NCBI RefSeq assembly: GCF_025362475.1
Contig: NZ_JANYGH010000020.1
Location: forward strand, 55,427-119,426
Reading direction: 5' to 3'
DNA length: 64,000 nt
Origin: Mucilaginibacter sp.
GTDB lineage: Bacteria; Bacteroidota; Bacteroidia; Sphingobacteriales; Sphingobacteriaceae
The notes under the pieces are model-generated. The model saw nothing but the letters and a program-made list of their open reading frames with translations, ran no database searches and was not told where the DNA came from. The position numbers were made by a program, and so were the translations under genes. Position 1 is the first letter of the stretch; every line of letters begins with the position of its first letter. This document shows positions 19,225 to 27,589 of this stretch, one piece after another.

Positions 19225-19366
19225 AATATTCATGGATTTTTAAAAGCGATTTCCCTGCCCCATTTCAACTTACATGCTGTGTTACAATGCAATATTTATA
19301 GCTGAACTTATTTTGATTTATAAATAATAAACCTCATATTTATAAATCAATACCTAAAAGCTCAAC

Positions 19367-19915
19367 TTGAAGAAGTTTATTGCGTTGCTGTTACTTAATA
19401 TTCACTTCCTAAATATAGGAGGTCAGTTGGCAGCGCACCAGTATTTGGTTTATAAAACCGATAAATACTACAATCATCAGATCAGCAAAGGGTTGTATAA
19501 TATTAAAGATCTTACTGAAATAGCAATCCCTGTTAATTTGCCGAATATTCATGACTGGAAAAACTTTGAGAACATAGCCGGTCAGATTCAGTTTGGTAAT
19601 AACAGTTACAACTATGTAAAAATGAAAATTACCCGGACTGCCATTCACCTCATGTGCATTCCTAATTACGAAACTACCCGCCCTGTTGATAATAATGTGC
19701 TTAATGCCAAAAAGGTTAAGGATATGCCGGTATCTCAAAAAGATCATGTTCCGTATGGTAAAATAGTAATGATGGATAACCTTAGCTTATCCTTTGTACA
19801 ATTTGAGTTTAATTGCCCCATAAAAAAATTGCAAAAAAACGTGGTACAGCCTGTACAGCGTTTAGTTCATTACCACCAGGACATTCCTGAGCAACCACCT
19901 AAAGTTTCCTGCTAA
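19367..19915 (+). CDS. Small exported protein of unknown function, TTG start
   Basis: A 182-residue protein. The start codon is TTG; translation from it gives a good signal peptide (KKFIALLLLNIHFLNIGGQ), and no ATG is available in frame before the mature part. The body (HQYLVYKTDKYYNHQISKGLYN, then LTEIAIPVNLPNIHDW and VKMKITRTAIHLMCIPNYETT) is typical of a conserved Bacteroidota hypothetical family found beside envelope genes; I do not know a function. Two Cys near the ends of the mature chain could pair. It stands alone between the inverted-repeat element and the FG-GAP protein. Confidence 0.7.
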   Translation: MKKFIALLLLNIHFLNIGGQLAAHQYLVYKTDKYYNHQISKGLYNIKDLTEIAIPVNLPNIHDWKNFENIAGQIQFGNNSYNYVKMKITRTAIHLMCIPNYETTRPVDNNVLNAKKVKDMPVSQKDHVPYGKIVMMDNLSLSFVQFEFNCPIKKLQKNVVQPVQRLVHYHQDIPEQPPKVSC

Positions 19916-20184
19916 TTCTCTCCTTATTTAAACCACTAAGGGCATCCTGTTAGGTTTTGCTGAATGTGTTTATCTGCAGCTTTTTATATCCCGGTTGGGC
20001 AACTGCAAATAAATTAAATCACTCGCTTAATTAATCAGGCATCCCTTTAATCAGCTTTAATTTGTTATGATGCTTTGTTTTCCAGGGTATCAGGCATAGG
20101 CAGGTTTAAATACAAATTTATTTATCAAAACTAAAGTGGCATAATTCCCTGCAGGATTACCTGTAGCGGCAAAAAGACAATCAA

Positions 20185-22422
20185 ATGAAATTTAAAATAA
20201 TACTGGCTTCAGTGCTCGTTGTAGCGCTTGGCTTCACTATAATAGCATCCAGTCAAACCTCTTCGCATGAAGAGATGATACAATTACTAAAAGCAATTAA
20301 CCAAAAGAATAATACTATTTTAAATCCATTTAATCCCGAACGTAAAATTGAGTATTGCGATTCTGTACTCAAAATAGGGATTAATAACCAGGATTCATAT
20401 TTATGGGCTTCAAAGGCCTCGCTTCTGCTGATGAAAGGGAAGGAAGAGCAAGCTGTTGATATTTATGAAAACATATTGAGCAAGCTGGATTTCATGCCAA
20501 CAGATGCTGTTTTTTCTGAATCAGGCATCGCTTATATGCGCCTTGGTGAGCGCAGCAACTGTATGCTTAACCATACCGGTTCTTCCTGTATTTTCCCTAT
20601 TAAAAATGATGGGGTTCATAAAATTCAAACCGGCTCCAGAAAGGCCATTGAAACCTACAAAACTATTTTAAAGATTCACCCGGATGACCTGGAATCAAAA
20701 TGGCTGATTAATATTGCCTATATGACCCTGGGCGAATACCCGGTAAAGGTGCCCAAAAATTTGTTGATCCCCGGCTTAAATGCCGATAGTGTTGCAGGCG
20801 TAAAACCATTTAAAGATATTGCTGCAAGCCTTGGCATTAATGTTAATGGCCGGGCTGGTGGTGTTGCTATTGATGATTTTAATAATGATGGATACCTGGA
20901 TATCATCACATCTGGATGGGATTTGAGCGACCCTATGCATTACTTTCAGAACAACAAGGATGGTACATTTACAGATCGTACCGAACAAAGCGGCTTAACC
21001 GGTATAACAGGCGGATTAAATATTCAGCAAACAGACTTCAATAATGATGGTAATATAGATCTTTTTGTGTTAAGGGGAGCCTGGCTTACCCGGGGTTTTG
21101 GAAATCAGCCAAGCTCGCTGTTACGCAATAATGGCGATGGTACTTTTACAGATGTTACCATACCAAGCGGTTTGCTTTTCTTTCATCCAACCCAAACAGC
21201 CACCTGGGCCGATTTTAACAACGATGGCTGGCTTGATGTTTTTGTTGGTACCGAAACCTCAACCCAGGTACTTGATGCCAATTCATCTACCTGCGCATTG
21301 TATATTAATAACCATAACGGCACATTTACCAATGTTACAAAAACGGCGCATTGCGATATTGTATCATTTGTAAAGGGTGTTACCTCGGCTGATTATAATA
21401 ATGATGGTTACCCGGATATATTTATTTCGACCATGACCGGCAATAAGTACCTGCTCAAAAATAAAGGTATAAAGGGAGGCGGTGTTGATTTTGAAGATGT
21501 TACCGACAAAGCTGGAATTGGCAGCAATAAGGAACGAACATTTACAACCTGGTTTTATGATTATAACAATGATGGCTGGCAGGATATTATTGTAAGCGAT
21601 TATCAGTTTGAGCGCTCCCTGGGATACTATAGTGCATCCCAGGCATTGGGTCGCCCTGTTGCAAATGCGGGTAATGTGTTCTTATACAAAAATAACCAGG
21701 ATGGTACTTTTACCAACGTAACCAAAGAGGCGGGATTAGATAAAGTAGTGTACAGTATGGGAGGCAACTTTGGCGATATTGACAACGATGGCTACCTGGA
21801 TATGTATTTTGGAACGGGCAATCCCGATTTTAGGTCGTTGGTGCCTAATAAGATGTTTAAGAATGTTGGCGGTAAAAAATTCGTTGATATCACCACATCA
21901 TCTCGCCTGGGTAATTTGCAGAAAGGACACGGTATTGCATTTGCCGATCTGAGAAACACCGGCAGGCAGGATATTTTTGCCGAAATGGGAGGAGCCTATA
22001 TCGGCGATTCGTATACCAGTTCTTTATACCTTAATCCCGAAACCAATGATAATAACTGGATAAGTTTAAAGCTGGATGGGGTAAAAGCCAATAAAGCCGC
22101 CATTGGGAGCCATATTAAACTAACCTTTACAGAAAACGGCGTTAAAAGAAGCGTGTATAAAGATGTAAATTCAGGAGGCAGTTTTGGTGCATCTCCGTTG
22201 AGGCAGGAAATGGGAATAGGGCAAGCTAAAATAATTGATGAAATTGAAATAAAGTGGGCCGGAAGCGGCACCGTTCAATATTTTAAAAATGTATTACCCA
22301 ATCAGTTTTTACACATCACCGAAGGGGTCGATCAATTTAAAGTAAATCAGCTTGCTAAATTAACGTTTATCGATAAGAAGGATATGTCGCTTTGTATGCC
22401 TATGACAGCGCAAATGAAGTAA
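20185..22422 (+). CDS. Exported FG-GAP/VCBS repeat protein with ASPIC/UnbV domain
   Basis: A 745-residue protein with a signal peptide (ILASVLVVALGFTIIASSQ), an N-terminal TPR-like helical region (to about residue 190), then at least seven FG-GAP repeats of the calcium-loop form D-x-N-x-D-G (DFNNDGYLDI, DFNNDGNIDLF, DFNNDGWLDVF, DYNNDGYPDIF, DYNNDGWQDII, DIDNDGYLDMYF). It ends in an ASPIC/UnbV-type domain (LKLDGVKANKAAIGSHIKL, SFGASPLRQEMGIG, EIEIKWAGSG). The architecture matches CRTAC1-like proteins, which are adhesion-like propellers. No enzymatic activity is established. The 270 bases upstream show no other feature. Confidence 0.85.
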   Translation: MKFKIILASVLVVALGFTIIASSQTSSHEEMIQLLKAINQKNNTILNPFNPERKIEYCDSVLKIGINNQDSYLWASKASLLLMKGKEEQAVDIYENILSKLDFMPTDAVFSESGIAYMRLGERSNCMLNHTGSSCIFPIKNDGVHKIQTGSRKAIETYKTILKIHPDDLESKWLINIAYMTLGEYPVKVPKNLLIPGLNADSVAGVKPFKDIAASLGINVNGRAGGVAIDDFNNDGYLDIITSGWDLSDPMHYFQNNKDGTFTDRTEQSGLTGITGGLNIQQTDFNNDGNIDLFVLRGAWLTRGFGNQPSSLLRNNGDGTFTDVTIPSGLLFFHPTQTATWADFNNDGWLDVFVGTETSTQVLDANSSTCALYINNHNGTFTNVTKTAHCDIVSFVKGVTSADYNNDGYPDIFISTMTGNKYLLKNKGIKGGGVDFEDVTDKAGIGSNKERTFTTWFYDYNNDGWQDIIVSDYQFERSLGYYSASQALGRPVANAGNVFLYKNNQDGTFTNVTKEAGLDKVVYSMGGNFGDIDNDGYLDMYFGTGNPDFRSLVPNKMFKNVGGKKFVDITTSSRLGNLQKGHGIAFADLRNTGRQDIFAEMGGAYIGDSYTSSLYLNPETNDNNWISLKLDGVKANKAAIGSHIKLTFTENGVKRSVYKDVNSGGSFGASPLRQEMGIGQAKIIDEIEIKWAGSGTVQYFKNVLPNQFLHITEGVDQFKVNQLAKLTFIDKKDMSLCMPMTAQMK

Positions 22423-22508
22423 GTGGTGATTGTATTTGAAGTTGAATACAATCATTCTTTAATATCTAATTAAAATCTGCTACATTTATAGTAAAATAAA
22501 CTTAGACG

Positions 22509-22883
22509 ATGAAAAAACTATTATTACTATGCTGCATGTTAATTGGGTTAACAACAGCAAGTTTCGCGCAAAAAATGGCCGCAACCAAGCCAGAAGAAAA
22601 AGCGATGGAACTACAAAAAAAATTAAAACTTACTGATCCTCAATGCAAAAAAGTTGCTGCCATTTACCAGGAGTCATCAGAAAAATTTGAAAAGATAAAA
22701 GAAGCTAATAAAGGGGATAACGCCAAAATGGTGGTTGCTATTGAGCCGTTGCGTACTGCTACTATAAAAAAGATCAAGGGTGTTTTAACACCAAAACAGG
22801 CTGCAAAATATGATGCACTTGTAAAAGGTTCAAAAAACGCCGGCGGTAATGGCTGGAGTGACGGCTGGAGTGCAAGCAAATAA
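22509..22883 (+). CDS. Small exported helical protein (Spy/LTxxQ-like)
   Basis: A 124-residue protein with a signal peptide (residues 1-21, TASFAQ). The mature part is helical and charged, with two motifs in the style of LTxxQ/Spy chaperone-like proteins: LKLTDPQCKKVAAIYQE and GVLTPKQAAKYDALV. The tail is Gly/Trp-rich (GGNGWSDGWSAS). Periplasmic members sense or buffer envelope stress in proteobacteria; here the role is an inference. It has its own terminator and stands as a single gene. Confidence 0.7.
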   Translation: MKKLLLLCCMLIGLTTASFAQKMAATKPEEKAMELQKKLKLTDPQCKKVAAIYQESSEKFEKIKEANKGDNAKMVVAIEPLRTATIKKIKGVLTPKQAAKYDALVKGSKNAGGNGWSDGWSASK

Positions 22884-22924
22884 GTTTAAGGTATTTGAAC
22901 CAAACTTTGTTACTATAATTAAAC

Positions 22925-22960
22925 AAATCCCCCGGATGAAAGTCCGGGGGATTTGTGTTT
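22925..22960 (+). terminator. Intrinsic terminator after the Spy-like gene
   Basis: A perfect 12-bp GC-rich stem (22925-22936 with 22943-22954), 6-base loop, then GTGTTTT. Confidence 0.85.
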
Positions 22961-23091
22961 TAATCAAAAGTCGGTTGTAATAATCCCCGGTTGTTAAGCT
23001 ATTGTTAATTGAATGTGTTTTTAATGCTAAAAGATAATATACAAAAGGTATTTATTATCAGTAGCTTTAATATATCCAATTATAAATTCCC

Positions 23092-24297
23092 ATGATCAGG
23101 CACGTGAATGTATTGTATACATTGTTGCTGATCTTTACACTGACAACAGTTTATGGCCAGGGCAAAGATCAACGGCTGTGCTTTGAGTTTTACCAGGGAA
23201 CTTTTAATTGTGGAATTGATAGCAACGTGTTGGTTAAGGTTCCTGTACAATTAACACCACAGTTGGTAAGAGCCTTTTATGCCGAAGTAAATGCCGGTAA
23301 TTATAAACCCTTAATGGATTCATTAACCGCCTATAAGCAAAGGAGTAATTTAAACGATTGGCTTTACTATCAGCTTATCCGCAAGGTGGCCCAGCAAATT
23401 AGTCCTAAGGAAGTTAATTATAGCAGGTATACATTGTATAAGTGGTTTTTGCTGGCTAAGTCGGGATATGATGCGCGGCTGGCTTTAACTTCCAATAAGG
23501 TAATATTTTACGTGTTTAATGATGAAAAGGTAGAGGATATTCCATTTTTTGATGTGGGTAACAAGAGGTACGTATGCTTAAATTACCATGATTATGCCCA
23601 TGCCGATCTGCACCAGGATCCGCCCATTCCTGTAAACGTAGATATTCCGGAAGCCGTAAATGCTTTTTCATACAATGTAGAAAAGATGCCGGACTTTAAC
23701 CCCGGAGATTACTTTGAAAAAGAATTGCAGTTTACCTACCGCCACAAAGTGTATTATTTTAATATAAAACTGAACAGAGAGGTAGAGGCTATTTTTAAAA
23801 ATTACCCGGTGGTTGATTTTGGATCGTATTTTAATATTCCGCTAAGTAAAGAAACCTATGGTTCGTTGATCCCGATGTTGAAAAAAAACATGAAGGGGAT
23901 GAATGAAAAAAAAGGTGTGGATTATTTAATGCGGTTTACACGCTATGCTTTTTTATATGAAACCGATGAGGAAAACTTTGGGAAAGAAAAACGCCTGTCG
24001 CCCGAAGAAACGTTGTTTGAAAAATATAGCGATTGTGATGACAGGGCTGCTTTGTTTTTTTACCTGGTAAAGGAAATATACAATTTGCCCATGATAGCGC
24101 TTTTGTACCCCACACATATTACCATGGCTGTACAGTTTGATAAGCCAGTTGGCAGCCCTATAGTTTACAAGGGGCAAATCTATTCGCTTTGCGAGCCTAC
24201 GCCGCAAAAAGAAAACCTGGCAATAGGGCAGGTGTCAGCAAAACTAAAAGGTAAACCCTATGAGGTGGTTTATCAATACATTCCCACAGTAAAATAA
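23092..24297 (+). CDS. Exported transglutaminase-like protein
   Basis: A 401-residue protein with a signal peptide (to TVYGQG). The C-terminal third carries the pattern of papain/transglutaminase-like folds: EKYSDCDDRAALFFYLVKEI with the candidate nucleophilic Cys, and YPTHITMAVQF with the candidate His about 45 residues on; a CEPTP segment follows. The N-terminal half is all-beta and unassigned. Such proteins are common single genes in Bacteroidota and are thought to cut or cross-link cell-surface proteins. I see no operon partner. Family call moderate, activity not established. Confidence 0.65.
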   Translation: MIRHVNVLYTLLLIFTLTTVYGQGKDQRLCFEFYQGTFNCGIDSNVLVKVPVQLTPQLVRAFYAEVNAGNYKPLMDSLTAYKQRSNLNDWLYYQLIRKVAQQISPKEVNYSRYTLYKWFLLAKSGYDARLALTSNKVIFYVFNDEKVEDIPFFDVGNKRYVCLNYHDYAHADLHQDPPIPVNVDIPEAVNAFSYNVEKMPDFNPGDYFEKELQFTYRHKVYYFNIKLNREVEAIFKNYPVVDFGSYFNIPLSKETYGSLIPMLKKNMKGMNEKKGVDYLMRFTRYAFLYETDEENFGKEKRLSPEETLFEKYSDCDDRAALFFYLVKEIYNLPMIALLYPTHITMAVQFDKPVGSPIVYKGQIYSLCEPTPQKENLAIGQVSAKLKGKPYEVVYQYIPTVK

Positions 24298-24396
24298 ACA
24301 GCGTGAAAATATATGGATATTTAACCATCGTTATGTTTAAATAATCCACATTATGTAGATACATAATTTATTATATTTGGGCTGATGTAGATCGCC

Positions 24397-25080
24397 ATGA
24401 AAGCATTATTCCTCAAAATCCCCTTACTAATTATTGCCCTGATTCCATCAATAGTCCTTGCCCAAACCCAACTCATTAAAAATCTTCGTGCAGGTAAAAA
24501 ACAAACATTGGTGGTATATGGCACCAGTTTAACGGCTGGTGAGGGCGGTCGTGCCTGGGTTGATTCGGTAAACGTTGGATTAAATAAAAAATATGGCAAC
24601 AACTTAACCGTGATCAATGCGGCCAAAAACGCCATGTGGTCGGGTTGGGGCGTGCAGCACCTGGATGATAGTGTGATTAGCAAAAAGCCCGATGCTGTAC
24701 TGATAGAGTTTGGGATGAATGACGCTTATTTGCCTTATAAAACATCGGTGGCATTGGCCCGGCTTAACCTAAACTATATGATTGACAGGATTAGGTTGTA
24801 TAATCCTGGCTGCGAAGTGATTTTACAGGTGATGAATATAGCCATTAACAAGCATGCCGAGGCTCGACCAAACCTGCTTGCCTATTACCAGGTGTATAGG
24901 GAGGTAGCTCAGCAAAAGAGAATATTGTTAATTGATCATTATCCTCATTGGCAGCAAATTCTTAACCAGGGGGAGGGCGTTTATCTTAAATATGTGCCCG
25001 ATGGCATTCATCCAAGTGTGCAAAGCACAAAGGCTATTATAGCCCCGTATGTATTACAAAAGTTAGTCGAAGGGCGTTGA
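24397..25080 (+). CDS. Exported SGNH/GDSL hydrolase
   Basis: A 227-residue protein with a signal peptide (to IVLAQ) and all four SGNH blocks: YGTSLTAG with nucleophile Ser44 (a GTS form of GDS), a Gly in the block II loop near WSGWG, GMND with the oxyanion Asn108, and DGIHP with Asp202 and His205. Such periplasmic enzymes remove acetyl or other acyl groups from glycans. It precedes the PUL genes by about 120 bases on the same strand and may deacylate the glycan that GH92 then trims. Confidence 0.88.
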   Translation: MKALFLKIPLLIIALIPSIVLAQTQLIKNLRAGKKQTLVVYGTSLTAGEGGRAWVDSVNVGLNKKYGNNLTVINAAKNAMWSGWGVQHLDDSVISKKPDAVLIEFGMNDAYLPYKTSVALARLNLNYMIDRIRLYNPGCEVILQVMNIAINKHAEARPNLLAYYQVYREVAQQKRILLIDHYPHWQQILNQGEGVYLKYVPDGIHPSVQSTKAIIAPYVLQKLVEGR

Positions 25081-25199
25081 ATGGAATTTCTGTAATTATA
25101 ATGATATAAAGCTATATTCAGTTGTAATAATTTACTATCTATGTGTGCCGGCAAGCTACCTGTTGATGCCGGTAACGTTATTTACCATTAAAACCACCT

Positions 25200-27383
25200 A
25201 TGAAAAACATTTTACTTGCAAGTTGCTTAATCGTTTTAGCCGTTGCCGCTTATGCGCAAAAAACGACGCCCTTATCACCACTAAAAGAAAAAACAGCTTT
25301 CCAAACAGGCAGTCCCTGGATGCCCGAGATTGACGTACGAAGCGACATTGCCATTGTTTACGGCACTAACGACCGCCTGGGCATGACCTTTGAGCAACGC
25401 GTACAATCATGGCGCGACCACGGTTATCAAACCAATTTTATGACAGGTATAGCCTGGGGCGATTACAAAGATTACTTTTTGGGTAAGTGGGATGGTAAAA
25501 ACCACCTGGGGGTGGGGCAGGTAACACAAAAGGGGGATACCATTTTTCATGGTAAGGATATGCCTTATGTAGTGCCCGATGCCTCATTCATTGAGTACAT
25601 GAAAACTGCCGTGATCAAAAGGGTGATAGATGTAGGTATCACCAATATATTTTTGGAGGAGCCTGAGTTTTGGGCACGTGCAGGTTATAGCGCGGGCTTT
25701 AAAGCGCAATGGCAAACTTATTACGGCTTTCCATGGAAACCGCAGGATGCATCGGCGGAGAATACCTATTTGTCAAGCAAATTAAAGTATCACTTATATT
25801 ATGATGCCATAAAGCAAGTGTCATCATACGCAAAGGCCTACGGCAAAAGCAAGGGTTTAAACATAAAAGTGTTTATTGCTACACATTCGCTGGTTAATTA
25901 TTCGTCATGGCAGATTGTGAGCCCCGAAGCCAGCCTGGCCTCGCTGCCCGGTATTGATGGCTACATAGCGCAGGTGTGGACCGGCACTTCGCGCGAACCA
26001 ACTTATTTTAACGGCTTACAAAAGGAACGCGTATTTGAAAATGCTTACCTGGAGTACGGTTCAATGGTATCTATGACCGCGCCAACCGGCCGAAAAATGT
26101 TTTTTTTGACCGATCCGATTGAAGACCGGCAGCGCGACTGGAGCGATTACAAGCGCAATTACCAGGCTACATTTACCGCTAAATTATTGTATCCAACTGT
26201 ATCTGATTATGAAGTGATGCCATGGCCCGAGCGCATTTACACCCATCCCTATAAAGTGGCCGGGAGTAATGAAAAGGTGCTGATACCGCAATATTACTCT
26301 ACCCAAATGCAGATCATGGTGAATGCCTTGAATAGTATGCCTGCATCGGTTAACAAGGTAACCGGCGTAAATGGTATAGGCGTATTGATGAGCAATACGC
26401 TCATGTTTCAGCGTTTCCCTACCCATAACGGGTTCCAAGATCCACAGTTCTCCAATTTTTATGGGCAAACTCTGCCGCTGCTAAAACGTGGGGTACCGGT
26501 GCAAACCGTACATATGGAAAACCTGGGTTACGCGGCATCGTTAAAAAATATAAAAGTTTTGGTGCTGAGTTACTCCAATATGAAGCCCGTTTCGGCAGAT
26601 GTGCATGTGCAGTTAGCGGCCTGGGTAAAACAGGGTGGCGTTTTAATTTATTGCGGTCGCGATGATGATCCCTATCAATCTGTGATGGAATGGTGGAATA
26701 CCAAAGGCAATAAATTCAGCGCCCCATCTCAACATTTATTTAAGCTGCTTGGTGTAACCCCAACCGGCAATGACCAGCAATTTAAAGTGGGCAAAGGGGC
26801 TGTATATGTGTTAAGGCAAAACCCCAAAGAATATGTTTTATCCGCTGATAAAGACAGTGACTACATCAACGTTGTAAAACAGGCTTATGAAAAAGATGCC
26901 TATGCGGGTAGCCTGATTTTTAAAAACAGTTTGTATTTGGAACGTGGTCCTTATGATATTGCATCGGTGTTAGATGAAAACGCCGATAGCAAGCCATTGA
27001 CTATAAAAGGCCCTGTTATTGATCTTTTTGATCCACAATTACCGGTACTGGCCGAAAAAACTATTAACCCGGGCGAGCAGGCTTTGCTGTATAACTTAAG
27101 CCGGGTGCCCAACAAAAAATTGCCCCAGGTTTTAACATCAGCATCAAGGATATATAGCGAAAATGTGACCGGTTCAAGCTATTCTTTTGTGGCAAAAAGC
27201 CCGATAAAAACGCTGAATAGTGTACGCGTGTTGCTTCCCGGCGAACCAAAGGAAACTTTAGTTACCGATAGCAGTGGCCAGGCAGTTACCGATGTTAAAA
27301 CATCATGGGATAAATCATCAAATACGCTTTACCTGGGTTTTGCCAACAGCCCGGATGGGGTAACTGTTAATTTGAAATGGTAA
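25200..27383 (+). CDS. Large exported protein, putative glycosidase of unassigned family
   Basis: A 727-residue protein with a signal peptide (to AAYAQ). I do not recognise an assigned CAZy family. The first about 360 residues read like a TIM barrel with acidic residues after strands: GITNIFLEEPEFWARAGYS (near residue 150) and MFFLTDPIEDRQRDWSDYK. Residues about 420-540 look like a flavodoxin or glutamine-amidotransferase-like domain (IKVLVLSYSNMKPVSADVH, WVKQGGVLIYCGRDDD), as found after the barrel in GH42-type beta-galactosidases. The C-terminus is all-beta. The location between an SGNH hydrolase and GH92 fits a glycan-degrading enzyme. The catalytic assignment is inference. Confidence 0.6.
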   Translation: MKNILLASCLIVLAVAAYAQKTTPLSPLKEKTAFQTGSPWMPEIDVRSDIAIVYGTNDRLGMTFEQRVQSWRDHGYQTNFMTGIAWGDYKDYFLGKWDGKNHLGVGQVTQKGDTIFHGKDMPYVVPDASFIEYMKTAVIKRVIDVGITNIFLEEPEFWARAGYSAGFKAQWQTYYGFPWKPQDASAENTYLSSKLKYHLYYDAIKQVSSYAKAYGKSKGLNIKVFIATHSLVNYSSWQIVSPEASLASLPGIDGYIAQVWTGTSREPTYFNGLQKERVFENAYLEYGSMVSMTAPTGRKMFFLTDPIEDRQRDWSDYKRNYQATFTAKLLYPTVSDYEVMPWPERIYTHPYKVAGSNEKVLIPQYYSTQMQIMVNALNSMPASVNKVTGVNGIGVLMSNTLMFQRFPTHNGFQDPQFSNFYGQTLPLLKRGVPVQTVHMENLGYAASLKNIKVLVLSYSNMKPVSADVHVQLAAWVKQGGVLIYCGRDDDPYQSVMEWWNTKGNKFSAPSQHLFKLLGVTPTGNDQQFKVGKGAVYVLRQNPKEYVLSADKDSDYINVVKQAYEKDAYAGSLIFKNSLYLERGPYDIASVLDENADSKPLTIKGPVIDLFDPQLPVLAEKTINPGEQALLYNLSRVPNKKLPQVLTSASRIYSENVTGSSYSFVAKSPIKTLNSVRVLLPGEPKETLVTDSSGQAVTDVKTSWDKSSNTLYLGFANSPDGVTVNLKW

Positions 27384-27589
27384 GTTTATTGCTGCAAAAA
27401 ATTTAGGTTCTCATTAAATATAATTGCAAAAGTTTGTTGATACAGTGTATATTGCATTGTTTGGTTAAACGTTTTAGCACTGCTGTAAATCAACGCTTTA
27501 GTAATTTTAGATGAGGTATTTGGAGTTGCCCCGAAAGGGTAATCAACGCCCGATAGTTTCATCGCCCTTTAAAAAACAATTTTTTATCA

